64,000 nucleotides of DNA from Oreohelix idahoensis (taxonomy: Eukaryota > Mollusca > Gastropoda > Stylommatophora > Oreohelicidae): assembly GCA_024509875.1 (NCBI GenBank), contig JAMPIV010021244.1, forward strand, positions 62,001 to 126,000. The letters run 5' to 3'. This document shows, in pieces, positions 43,094 to 54,067 of the stretch; position 1 is the stretch's first letter, and each line of letters opens with the position of its first letter. The notes beneath the pieces are model-generated. The model searched no databases. It was not told where the DNA came from and saw only the letters and a list, made by a program, of their open reading frames with translations. A program made the translations under genes and the position numbers.

Positions 43094-44162
43094 ACAGTGC
43101 TAACTATTTAACGGAAGTAATAGGAGCATAGTGGAATAAAGGTTGCAGTAGCTAAACTATTTCGCAGAAGTAGCAGGAGCATAGTGGAATGTGTCACGGA
43201 TTGCCTCTCCTGCTTTGCAGTAGTGGTCCAACAATGACCAAAACTCAGAGTATTTAAACTGGGTCGTCAAAGGTGTTTACCTTCGCACATGATTACTCTT
43301 GGCAGAGATGTAGATAGAAGTGTAATGTCTGTTACGATAATACCACAGTTCACCTGGCAGAACGTAAATACGTCTGAGGAGTGGTAAACAAGATAAAGAC
43401 AGTCCCATAGCAGATACTTCTGTAGGGGAGTGGAGTGTTAGAGACTTCACATAACTAGATCCATCATAGAGAGTAAAATAATGAATGAACGGGCATAAAA
43501 ATTATGCCAAATAAAAGCGATTGGAGAGAAAATGAAGAAAAGAAATGATACTGCCGTAGTGGCTAAAGGTGTGAGAGAGCCACAAAAAGAACACGTACAG
43601 ACGTTTCATCACAGAATAAAGGTTGCAGTAGCTAAACTATTTTGCAGAAGTAACAGGAGCATAGTGAAATGAAGGTTGCAGTAGCTAAACTATTTTGCAG
43701 AAATAACAGGAGCATAGTGAAATGAAGGTTGCAGTAGCTAAACTATTTTGCAGAAGTAACAGGAGTATAGTGAAATGAAGGTAGCAGTAGCTAAACTATT
43801 TTGCAGAAGTAACAGGAGCATAGTGAAATGAAGGTTGCAGTAGCTAAACTATTTCGCAGAAGTAACAGGAGCATAGTGAAATGAAGGTTGCAGTAGCTAA
43901 ACTATTTTGCAGAAGTAACAGGAGCATAGTGAAATGAAGGTTGCAGTAGCTAAACTATTTTGCAGAAGTAACAGGAGTATAGTGAAATGAAGGTTGCAGT
44001 AGCTACACTATTTTGCAGAAGTAACAGGAGCATAGTGAAATGAAGGTTGCAGTAGTTAAACTATTTTGCAGAAGTAACAGGAGCATAGTGAAATGAAGGT
44101 TGCAGTAGCTAAACTATTTTGCAGAAGTAACAGGAGCATAGTGGAATGAAGGTTGCAGTAGC
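43094..44162. repeat. Minisatellite, 53-bp unit, about ten copies plus outliers
   Basis: GTAGCTAAACTATTTTGCAG starts units every 53 bp from 43628 to 44160. Two outlying copies at about 43094-43195 are separated from the main array by repeat family R (43194-43340) and other sequence. Adjacent units differ by one to three bases. Confidence 0.92.
43194..43340. repeat. Dispersed repeat family R
   Basis: GTCACGGATTGCCTCTCCTG, TTTGCAGTAGTGGTCCAACA and GATTACTCTTGGCAGAGATG follow the order of the copies at 12.4 and 60.0 kb. It sits between the two parts of the 53-bp minisatellite. Confidence 0.65.
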
Positions 44163-44224
44163 ATGTCATTTCTGGACAGTTATTTTGACCTCTTCAGTTT
44201 TATTCTATCAGAACAAGAGGTCTT

Positions 44225-44580
44225 TTTTTTTAATTTGGACATGCGCCCTAATTTAACCAAAGTTTGCTGTGTCTAGGTTGAATGGGTGCGCCTCGCGAAA
44301 GGAGGCAAAATGTTATTTAAGCAAAAACAAAAAAAACAACCTCTTCAGGTCCCTCTGCTTTGCTTACAATGCTTCCTAAATGTGTAAACCATTTGACACT
44401 CGCAGCTTTTGAACCGTCAACATTGACATGTGTGTGTTATCTTTCTTGTTGATATCATTTCTTTCTGGCGACAACACATCAGGCCAAATAGTACTTTATT
44501 TTTGGATATGCGCCCTTATATAACCATGTGTCTAGGTTGAACGGTGCGCGCCTCGCCAAAACAAGGCAGTTGTTAATATT
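44225..44580. repeat. Diverged direct repeat of about 90 bp
   Basis: 44228-44318 and 44495-44580 share GGACATGCGCCCTAATTTAA / GGATATGCGCCCTTATATAA, then TGTGTCTAGGTTGAA and GCGCCTCGC. The sequence lies just upstream of exon 2. Confidence 0.6.
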
Positions 44581-44649
44581 ATTTTAAAGTTCTAGCTGGA
44601 ATTTATCGAAACTGTTTTTAATAAAGTGTTTATTTTCTCTCTTGTCTAG

Positions 44650-46174
44650 ATTTAAACAGCAATGGTCATAACACTTGTGTAGCCTTATCGGCACCCACAC
44701 CACCTCCATCCACATCAACAACACCAACTACGCTGTGTAACGAAGTGGGTGGATCTACAAACCCCTTCCATTCGCCGGAACATCAAGTCCTTCTTCCGAC
44801 TACCACCGCAGCTACGCTCTGTAACGGAGTCGGCGCAGCTACAAACCCTTTCCACTCACCGGTACATCAAGTCCTCCTTGCGACTACCACCACAACTACA
44901 AACACCACAACCAGCAGCACCAGCAGGCCTAATTTTATTGACTCTTTGACCACCTCCAATTTGACTGTTGTCACCGCAGCAGCAGTACCGTCTCAGTCTG
45001 TGATACAACCTTCGCCATATCTTCCAGATCTCCAGGGTTCAAAGCCCTCACAGTTATCTCCTGCGTCATCCATTTCACAAAACTGCAATAAACGGACGTT
45101 GTCACCAAATTCAAATCAACAGCAACACCACGACAACAACCTTGTTAGTGATAACTCCAGTTGTGCAAGATCTCTGCAGTATTCCAGAGTCCACAAATCA
45201 AATCATATCCAGTGTAAAAGTAAGGAAGCATCTCTACATCATTCACCCAACAACTTCAGCAGTGGCAACAGCCAACTTTATCAGCACCACCCTCAGCACT
45301 TAACTTCAGAGAATATTCGACCCCCTCATCTTCACAATGGGCCCAGTAACTTGAACCATCAGACAGCTAGTCTGCCCCAAGGGCAACCCAGTAGCAGCTT
45401 TTCAATTCACAGTCACCCACCAGGATTGGGTTACCAAAATCCGCCGCTCATACGTCCAGAGCCGCTTCTTAACCACCGTTCTTCTCCACATGCAGGGGTT
45501 GAATCTAGGGTTGACCAGATTTGCAGCAGTGGTAATTCAGTACTAACGAACAATGGAGCATACACAGCAAATTCTAGCACATCCTTGTCATTGATCTCAA
45601 CCTCTCGTAATCACAGTAGCCAGGAGCATCAGCGTCACGTTAGTAGTGGCGTTAGCAACCAACACCGATCTTCTTCCTCTTCGTGCAACAAATCTCACCT
45701 TAGCCCTCATCACAACCACAAACTCGGCAGCAGAGACCGTCCGCAAAGCCCGTGTGGATATTCATCAAAACGGGTGTGCAGGACTCCGCCGGGACTAACA
45801 GTACCAGCTGCGACAACTTTAACCTCAAGTTCTTTAATATCATTAAGTGATGCTTCCAAACACATAACCACATCAGTCTCGTCAAGGTCTCACAGCGGTA
45901 GACATGACAGTCTAGTCTTGTCTTCGTCTGGTCGAAGTGAAAAGGACCACTCGGATAGATTAAAATCTAAAGAAGGCAGTATTAGCTCTGTTGGCGGCGG
46001 CAGCTACCACAACCAGCACCACCATCACAGCCAGCACCACCATAGCAAAGACCACCGTGATAGAGACAGGGAAAGGGAGAGAGAAGGAGAGAAGGACAGG
46101 GAGAAGATACCAGTGTCACAGAGTATACCTCTACAATCTTCTGGTTTTCCGGCGCCGAAACTTGCTTGGCCAGG
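44650..46174 (+). CDS. AUTS2/fibrosin-like protein, large exon
   Basis: The acceptor CTTGTCTAG ends at 44649 and the donor GTAAGTG starts at 46175. The exon enters in phase 1 and is open for about 508 codons, leaving in phase 2. The text is rich in Ser, His, Pro, Asn and Thr, with a His run (HHHHSQHHHSK) and a DRDREREREGEKDREK stretch near the end. A 28-residue segment with TNPFHSPEHQVLL is duplicated in tandem (84-bp period, 44731 and 44815). AUTS2 and FBRSL1 have similar Ser/His/Pro-rich and RD/RE segments. They act in the nucleus with Polycomb PRC1-type complexes, but this is family knowledge and the assignment rests mostly on exon 3. Confidence 0.65.
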
Positions 46175-46249
46175 GTAAGTGATGATAACCTGGTAGTTTT
46201 ATGTCACTAGACTAGTCATTGCATATTTTGTTTCCTGAATCTACATAAT

Positions 46250-46520
46250 ATAAATGAAGACTCCATTGGAAAAACCAGACATGTCACATTTTTATAAAAA
46301 CAGAGTTACTGACCTCGGCACATTAAGCATACTCAACCATAGAAGGTGTGGAAACTAAAATTATATTAGAAAACACATTCCTTTCCAATACAATGAACCA
46401 TTAAAAACAGGCCATCCTTCTTTGTATCATAACGTTTAAAATGCTTTTAATTCAATTTTCTCGGACTTCATTTTTTGTGACAAGTCTGGGTTTTCAAATG
46501 GAGTCTTCATATATTTGTAG
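46250..46520. mobile_element. MITE-like element with about 36-bp inverted ends
   Basis: AAATGAAGACTCCATTGGAA at the left and its imperfect complement TTTTCAAATGGAGTCTTCAT at the right enclose about 265 bp. A direct repeat (GTCACTAGACTAG..GCATATTTTGTTTC) flanks both sides (46203-46260 and 46526-46580). The flanking duplication is far longer than a TSD. Confidence 0.5.
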
Positions 46521-46832
46521 TTTGATGTCACTAGACTAGAGTCGTTGCATATTTTGTTTCTTGAATCTACATAATGTATACTTTTGTTTTTGGGTGTTTT
46601 TATTTTAATTTTTTTGTTAGAAAATATTCACATCTCGCGCATCTGCTCTTAAGAAGAAAGATACAAACTTTTATAACAAACCCCATAACCGTGGGGGGTG
46701 TGAAAACGAAAGTCTAACTCTATGTTCTGCCTAAGAGCAATATCGTATTTGAAGTGGCAAATCTGTGTAAGAATATTTCACAGATGCCTTATAATTTCGA
46801 GTGTATAAAAAGACATAACACCTTGCTTGAAG

Positions 46833-47465
46833 GCCGTAATGGAAAGAAGAGTTGAAGGCAAACTTGCACAATGAAAACAGCGCTGTAAGTGGGATGATAA
46901 CATCAAGAGATGAAGAGGAAAGAGTCTGTCATAGTGCGCCATCAAGACAAGAGATGGGCAGGAAAGAGTCTGTCAGAGTGCGCCATCAAGACAAGAGATA
47001 GACAGGAAAGAGTCTGTCAGAGTGCGCCATCAAGACAAGAGATAGACAGGAAAGAATCTGTCAGAGTGCGCCATCAAGACAAGAGATGGACAGGAAAGAG
47101 TCTGTCAGAGTGCGCCATCAAGACAAGAGATGGACAGGAAAGAGTCTGTCAGAGTGCACCATCAAGACAAGAGATGGACAGGAAAGAGTCTGTCAGAGTG
47201 CGCCATCAAGACAAGAGATGGACAGGAAAGAATCTGTCAGAGTGCGCCATCAAGACAAGAGATGGACAGGAAAGAGTCTGTCAGAATGCGCCATCAAGAC
47301 AAGAGATGGACAGGAAAGTGTCTGTCAGAGTGCGCCATCAAGACAAGAGATGGACAGGAAAGAGTCTGTCAGAGTGCGCCATCAAGACAACAAACAGAAG
47401 ACGTTATAGATCCATTGCAGCCGACCTTTGATGTAGAGATTGCAGCTGATTATGATGATAATGTC
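46833..47465 (+). mobile_element. LINE B 3'-end copy with internal 44-bp tandem array
   Basis: AGAGTTGAAGGCAAACTTGC, GATAACATCAAGAGATG and GATCCATTGCAGCCGACCTT match the 3' end of LINE B (47803-48000) in the opposite orientation. In between, 46906-47394 is a 44-bp unit (AGAGTCTGTCAGAGTGCGCC..) repeated about 11 times. LINE B has that segment once. The 44-bp unit has no stop in any plus frame, so long spurious frames with a 44-residue period appear. Confidence 0.85.
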
Positions 47466-47802
47466 GAGAAAACATCATCGGCGGATCTACATTTTCAGGG
47501 CACTGAAGCTTGAACTCTTCGAGTGGCCCCCTTTTTTTTAAAAAAAAAAAAGACACACAAACAAAGTGTTGCAAGAATGGGAAAGAAACGCATTATAGAG
47601 AAAACTGGAAACTTTTGACTTAGGGGTCCTGAAGCTCAAGCTTTATTAGCTTCATAGTTGATCCGCCTCTGGTTAACGTCAAGCGATACACACGAATAGA
47701 TTTGTTCTACCTCCAGATAATAAACACCTGCAGCTTGAAATATTGCTACAATATTTAACAACAGCCCAATAGATGGATCGAAATAGACCTGGAAACCCCT
47801 AG
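47466..47802. other. No gene recognised
   Basis: Short sequence between two oppositely oriented LINE B 3' ends. A T/A run lies at 47531-47551. Confidence 0.4.
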
Positions 47803-49799
47803 ATTCATCATCATCAGTTGCCATCTCCACAACGAAGGTTGGCTGTAATGGATCTCCAACATTTTCTGTCTCTTGTCTTGGTGGTGCACTCTGATAGACT
47901 TTCCTGTCCATCTCTTGATGTTATCTTCCCACTTATAGCGCTGTCTTCCCCTTGCACGTTTGCCTTCAACTCTCCCTTCTGTTATGGTCTTCTGCAAGGT
48001 GTTATGCCTTTTTATGTGGCCAAAGTATTTTAGCTGCCGAACTTTGACCTCCCTCATTAGTTCTCTTTTCATACCTAGATTTTCTAGGACCTCCTTATTT
48101 GTTTTCATCTCTTTTAATGAGATACGCCCCATTCTTCTATATATCCACATTTCAAGAGCCTTAATTCTTTCTTCCAAATGCTTATTCATCGTCCATGTTT
48201 CTGCACCATACAGAAATGCAGAATATATATATAACACTTTATGATTCTCAGTTTTAATTTGTGAGATAACTGTTTAGATGTCAGTATATGTTTCATGTTG
48301 TTGAATGTAGCTTTGGCCATTCCTATTCTCTTCTTGATTTCTGTTTCACATCTGCCATCTTCTGTTATTATATGACCAAGATATACGTAGCTCTTGACTT
48401 GTTCCAGGATTTTCCCATTTACGCTTATCTTTAATGTGGGTTTATCGTCTGTTTTGCTAATTATCATAGTTTTTGTTTTCTCAATATTAATGTCGAGTCC
48501 ATATTCATGACTTTTACTGTTCACTTGCTTCACTAGTTCTTGTAACTCCTGTTCGCTTTCAGCAAACAACACGGTATCATCTGCATATCTAAGGTTGTTT
48601 ATTGACCTTCCACTGATGTTCAGTCCTGGTATTTCCTGTATCTGTTTGAAAATTTTTTCGGTGTATAAATTAAATAGGCAGGGGGACAGTACACAACCTT
48701 GTCTGACACCTCTTTTTATGTCTGTATGATGAATAATTTCTTCCGCATCTTACTGTGGCAGTTTGCTCCCAATAAAGGTTACTGAGTATTCTTTTATCTT
48801 TTCCATCAATACCTATGTCTTCGAGGCATTCAATTATTTTCTCATGATAGACTCTGTCAAAAGCCTTCTTATAGTCAATGAAGCACATGTACATACTTTT
48901 TTGGACCTCTGTATATTTTTCTGCTAATATTCTTAGGCAAAATATTGCCTCTCTTGTTCCACTGTTACATCTAAAACCAAACTGTTCTTCTTGGATTTCG
49001 CTGTCTACCTTACTTTTTATTCTTTCCTGTATTATTTTGAGCAGTATCTTAATTGCATGACTCATCAGGCTGATTGTTCTAAAGTCTGAACATTCTGTTG
49101 CATTTGGTTTTTTGGGCAATGTTATAAAAACTGATGTCGTCATGTCGTGTGGTATATATCCTGTATTGTATATATCGTTGCATAGATCTGTGATTGTATC
49201 TATACCAAAGCTCTCCAGAGCTTCTATCATTTCAATTTTTATGGTATCCATGCCTGCTGATTTTCCTTTTTGTATCATATGTATGGCATTCTCTACTTCT
49301 GATCTGAGAATTTTTGGGCCTTCATTAGAATCTGGTGATAGTTTTTTTTACCTCTGTTGTCCTCAAATAGTTCTTTTACGTATTCTGCCCATCTGTTTGA
49401 TGTGTCTTTCTCATCAAGTAATATTACACCATTTTTGTTCTTGATACAGCTTCCTCCTTGTGCAAACCGCGACGTATTTGATAATTTCCTTATTTCTTCA
49501 TGCAGATCTCTTGTCATGTGCTTTGCTTCCAAGTCTTCTATTTCCTTGCATTTTGTTTCTATCCACCGTTCTTTTGCTTGTCTACACATAGTACGTATGT
49601 CATTGTCTATTGTTTTATATTCTGGAGTGTTTTTTGCTTTCTTTCTTTCTGCCATTTTATTCAAGATGTCATCTGTCATCCAAATTTGATTTTTCGTAGA
49701 CTCCTTTTTAGGTAAATTTGCATTTGCTGATTGTATGCTTGTTTTTAAGCATTCCCATTTTGCGGTTACTTTTTCTTTGGGTTTTCTCTTCTATACCGC
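47803..49799 (-). pseudogene. RTE-like LINE B, RT and C-terminal part
   Basis: Minus-strand frames give an RT with KSAGMDTIKIEMIEAL, FRTISLMSHAIKILL, EEQFGFRCNSGTREA and CFIDYKKAFDRVYHE, then MLFAESEQELQELV (a variant of the usual ADD block), YVYLGHIITEDGR, HIKRHNTLQKTITEGRVEGK and RGRQRYKWEDNIKRWTGKS. The 3' end is marked by GATGATGATGA (complement near 47803). Several frameshifts split it. Its 5' continuation is at 58066-58262 beyond E2. It is a different subfamily from LINE A. Confidence 0.85.
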
Positions 49800-51830
49800 T
49801 GTCATGAAATATTCTAATCCACATATATAAATTATTAGGTAAATATGAAGCCTAACAAATAAAATTAATAAAGAGAAGAGCAATGGAAAAATAACAGTGC
49901 TGTCACAAAGAATGTACTCGAAATCCCCCTTGTTTTCTACTTCGTCTGCAAATTGTAACGCTTTCACGTTGATAGTAAAGCTTACTGTATTATTACCCGC
50001 CTTCTTCAATGAAACGTGTGCTGTATTTCTTGGAAAAGCATTGAGACGTACTGCGTAATGACCTAAATTAACCCTAACATTAATTATACTGCGTTACCAA
50101 AACGAACGAACAGATGGACTAAAGGGATAAAAAGAGAAGGGAGAGGCAGAAAGCCGAACACTAAACCCGCTTCGCGCGATACACAATTACTACCATCACG
50201 CGTGTAAGTCTACATGCACTAATTTTTTTTCAGACGGACAGTGATAAAATACACTACCCTTTCCCAGAGTTAGGTTTATAAATCATAACAGACTCTTATT
50301 AGAAAAGACAACATTATATGGGTTTACGTTTGAACACATAACAGTACCCAGACAGCACATCTTCTAAACAGGAGATAGAAGAAATTGCATATTTTGAACG
50401 CAGCCACGTAGCTCCTTTAAATTAGTATTTTTGGGTTCCTTAGGGTTTGCTGACAAATAATATGTAAAACGTTACGCAAATAGTCCAGGAATTAATAAAT
50501 TATACCCAAAATAAAATATTGGGGGTGCCTGACAGCATAAAATCATTTCTGCTCATAAAAATTTTTTTATAACGTGTTTGAAAAAACCTTACGTTACATA
50601 AATAGCCTACCATGTAAACTCCAAATTGATTGGAGCGCAACAAATGAAAGCCTAACCACGATTGGTCGGGCTATAAATACTATCTTGGTTGTTGGGGGAG
50701 ACGGGAAAAGATAACATTTTTTTCAAACACTTGTCGAAACGTGGCTCATTGGCCAGTCTCGCTGATATACACACTTGGGAGCGTTAGTTCGAGACCACTA
50801 ATTCAAATAAGCTTGATAAAGCGACAGTACGTTGAAGCTAGCTCACATTTTTGCTAAAATAAAAGCCTGGAACATAGGCAGAACGGAATTTGTGCCAGTT
50901 TGTGCCAGAATTCATTGCTAATCAACGTATCTGTGTTTATTTCCATGAAATTGTGGGACAGTGGTCTTGATGGTAGTGAGCAGCACCTGGTCAGAGATTT
51001 GCTGAATCCAGAGTCGGACAGCATACTCCTTGGTCTTTTTAGCTATCAGGGAGGTGTCTCCTGAGCCCAGAGGAGAATTCGAGCAGAGGAGTCCTTTCCT
51101 GCCGCCATCACGCCAGATAAGCGAATTGGCCAGCTGAGCTCAACATTATGTCCCCTCATCTTGAAATAACTTTATAAAAATACTATTCAGAGGGGAATTT
51201 ACTTGTCTTAAAATCAGGAACTGTGAACATCTACAATAATGGTCCCTAAAGACAAACTATTGAAGTCATGATGACAAATACCAACAGAGCTTGAACAAAA
51301 CAAAACCAGTATTACCTCATTTTACCACTACACAAATGACACACATAGAACATTGGTAATAATATATGTCACTACAATATTCATATTAAATACATTCTGT
51401 ACATAACTTGTAATTTAAATTGATTGTGATTCCTGGTTCCCTTGTAGTTGAATCAGGACACATATTCATTCATGCCAGTAATGAATACATATTGTTATTT
51501 GAAACGTTACTAGTGACTTCTTTAAGATATTCTCATAGAGTGTTATATGTATGTGAGTGTCACAGTGTTGTTAAGAGTAGTGGATTAAATTAAATTGTTT
51601 ATCTGTCTGTTGTTGTGACTTACACTTCACCATACACATACCCTAGACACATAACGTAGCATCACACTATTCCAGAATAATTCTGACTGAGATATATAGA
51701 TATGTGGTAGCAAGTAAGGTTATATATATATAATATACTACTCTTATTAGATATATATATACCTTCACAGCTGATCTCAGTCAGTACACTAAGTCCCTTA
51801 TAAATATTTATAACATCCCACTTCACCACA
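49800..51830 (+). repeat. E2 5' LTR
   Basis: 2031 bp, TGTCATGAAATATTC to CCCACTTCACCACA. Relative to the E1 LTR it has block substitutions (for example 49980-50100), so it is a distinct subfamily. TATAAATA at 50672-50679 and AATAAA at 50858-50863 are kept. Confidence 0.93.
50672..50679 (+). promoter_or_regulatory. E2 5' LTR TATA box
   Basis: TATAAATA preceded by CGATTGGTCGGGC. AATAAA follows 186 bp downstream in AAAATAAAAGCCTGGAACAT. Confidence 0.65.
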
Positions 51831-51835
51831 TATAT

Positions 51836-51855
51836 TGGGGTCTCGCTCTCGGGAT
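51836..51855 (+). promoter_or_regulatory. E2 primer binding site, altered
   Basis: TGGGGTCTCGCTCTCGGGAT stands where E1 has the 18-nt tRNA-Pro site. It has one substitution and a 2-nt insertion with rearranged bases. The spacing from the LTR (5 nt) is the same. Priming is probably weakened, or another tRNA is used. Confidence 0.6.
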
Positions 51856-52022
51856 TTTGAATCTTTAACTATTAAAAATATTGGGGGTAATTCACTTCAG
51901 GGAATATAAGAATTAAAAGGTATCCTTGGGTGGAATTAAATAAGGTTGAGCTCACGGTGCCTGTTTTGTCCATTAGAGATTGAATTGTTGGTTAGACATT
52001 GTATTAAGTTACCTGATAGACA

Positions 52023-54065
52023 ATGGCGGACCTGGCCAAATTTCGATCTGCTGCGGTTCAGACTGCAAAAGAGTTAGGATTAGATGGGCAAGTTATGGTT
52101 GCCTATGTCACAACGGAATGTGACAAATTTATTGAACGCGAAGAAAGAAGATTAGAAAAAGAAGCCGAAAGAAAGTTAGAGGCTGAGACTAAGAGGTTGC
52201 AAGCTGAGGCTGAGACTAAGAGGTTGCAAGCTGAGGCTGAGACTAAGAGGTTGCAGATTGAGGCTGAGGCTAAGAAATTGGAGGCAGAAAGAGAAGACAA
52301 AAGATTAGCTGCAGAAAGAGAAGCCGAGGAAAGAAGACAAGCTGCAGAAAGGGAAGCAGAAAAGGAGGAGAAGAGATTACAAAGGGAACATGAGTTACGA
52401 CTAAGGGAGTTTGAGTTTCAAGGCCATGCTCCTGAAAATGGTGCCAGCCCCTTTGCCTCTGATGCTACGGTTACTCAAGGAGCCTCAATCTCAGCTATGA
52501 ACTTTCATTTAGATCATTTTGTTGAGAAAGACGATGATATTGAGAGCTATATAAATAGGTACGAACTATTAGCTACCACGTATGGGTTAGAGAGAGAAAG
52601 GTGGAGCTTAAAGTTATCTCAGGGACTTCGTGGGGCAGCTTATGAAGTTTTTGCAAAAATGAGCAGAGGTGATCAGGAAAATTATGACATGCTAAAGCAG
52701 GCTCTTTTGTTAAGGTATGAAAAGAATGCAGAGTTTTACAGGAAAAAATTTAGGAATGCTAAACTACTGTCAGGTGAAACCTATCACCAGTTCTCTGCAC
52801 GAATAGAGACATACTTGGAGAAATGGACTTCTCTGGGGAAAACCCAAGATCTTAAGGAAATGGTCCTTATAGAGCAACTAAGAGAGTCCATGGCTCCAGA
52901 CCTGAGAAAGTTTCTCATGGAACAAGGTGCAGAGAGGCTGGGTGAGTTGCTAAATGTTGCTGAAAGGTATCAAGCAGCTCAAGCAGAGGTAACAGGTAAT
53001 AAAAAGAAACAGGTGGACAACTTTAGGGCACCACAGAACTTTAATAAATTTGATCCTAAGGATCAAAATAAAGGTAAGCACCAATTTGATAGGCCACGGT
53101 ATGAAAATAAAAATAAATTCCCACAATTCGATGAAAGGAAATATGATGAAAGAAAATCTTTCAACCAAGGAAAAAGGTGGTGTAAGAATTGTCAGATGGA
53201 CAATCATGACACTGACCGTTGCAGAAGGAAACCTGTGTATATGGCAACCCTTCAGGTCAGGTCGACCTCAAGACAGGAGGAGGATATTATGTTAGATACC
53301 ACTCCAGAAGAGATGAGGAAGGCACAGGCTGGGGATAAAACACTCAAGCCTTGTTTCAGAAAATTGTCAACTTGTCATGCAACTCCAGGCAAGGGAGATT
53401 TTTACATGAAAAACAAGTTGATGTATAGGAAGGCCGGAACTAGATCCAATGGTCACGGACAGCTGGTTCTTCCAAAAAGATACAGGACAGAATTAATAAG
53501 GAGCCTACATGTGAAACCAGATGGGGACCATGAGAAAATAGGTACCATCATTCAAAAGGTGGCTCACAATTATTATTGGCCCAAAGCAAGATGGGACATT
53601 GAGAACTTTGTAGAAAGGTGTAGCATAGCACATGAGGGAACACCCACAAGTGGGAACATGGATCAGGACCTGGACACGCCCCGGAGCAAAATTAGGCCTG
53701 ATAATAAAAGGAGAAATAGATTTGATAAAGTGGACCAAATGGAATGGGAAGCCCCTTTTCACGGACAAGCTTCACTTAACTGTTTTACAATGGCCACTAT
53801 GCGGAGAGTGCAAAAGGATGTCTTACCCCAGGATAAGCCGACAATCCCTCAATCGGACTTAAACAAACTGGAGGAAGAGGATGTAGAGAGGAAATCTCTC
53901 ATCAAGAATTTTAAGTGGGGAGGAAGCCACAAAAGAAAAATTGGTAGCGGTCGTTTTGTGAATGATAATTCTGGGAGGAAAAATCATCACTATAAAGCTT
54001 CAAGTGGAAGAGACCATACCGGTGCATGGACAAATAGGTCCACACAATTAAAGGTCCATATGTAG
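52023..54065 (+). CDS. E2 Gag with defective pol N-terminal part
   Basis: 680 residues. The gag part closely follows E1: a coiled coil at 35-130 with three TKRLQAEAE-type repeats, a gag core, and a CCHC knuckle at C387/C390/H395/C400. Directly after it, where E1 has the protease, about 125 residues with the DTG active site are missing. A pol segment follows that is only loosely similar to E1 (DKTLKPCF, GHGQLVLP) with a broken HHCC site (the last Cys pair is reduced to CSIA). The next ~150 residues (53600-54046) have no integrase D/D/E motif and no similarity I recognise. It could supply Gag but not protease or integrase. Confidence 0.85.
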   Translation: MADLAKFRSAAVQTAKELGLDGQVMVAYVTTECDKFIEREERRLEKEAERKLEAETKRLQAEAETKRLQAEAETKRLQIEAEAKKLEAEREDKRLAAEREAEERRQAAEREAEKEEKRLQREHELRLREFEFQGHAPENGASPFASDATVTQGASISAMNFHLDHFVEKDDDIESYINRYELLATTYGLERERWSLKLSQGLRGAAYEVFAKMSRGDQENYDMLKQALLLRYEKNAEFYRKKFRNAKLLSGETYHQFSARIETYLEKWTSLGKTQDLKEMVLIEQLRESMAPDLRKFLMEQGAERLGELLNVAERYQAAQAEVTGNKKKQVDNFRAPQNFNKFDPKDQNKGKHQFDRPRYENKNKFPQFDERKYDERKSFNQGKRWCKNCQMDNHDTDRCRRKPVYMATLQVRSTSRQEEDIMLDTTPEEMRKAQAGDKTLKPCFRKLSTCHATPGKGDFYMKNKLMYRKAGTRSNGHGQLVLPKRYRTELIRSLHVKPDGDHEKIGTIIQKVAHNYYWPKARWDIENFVERCSIAHEGTPTSGNMDQDLDTPRSKIRPDNKRRNRFDKVDQMEWEAPFHGQASLNCFTMATMRRVQKDVLPQDKPTIPQSDLNKLEEEDVERKSLIKNFKWGGSHKRKIGSGRFVNDNSGRKNHHYKASSGRDHTGAWTNRSTQLKVHM

Positions 54066-54067
54066 CT

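Noticed and set aside
46910..47513. Long repetitive open frames (MDRKESVRVRHQDKR-type)
   Set aside because: They are read-through of a 44-bp tandem array in a LINE 3' end, open in all three frames. There is no start context or family match.
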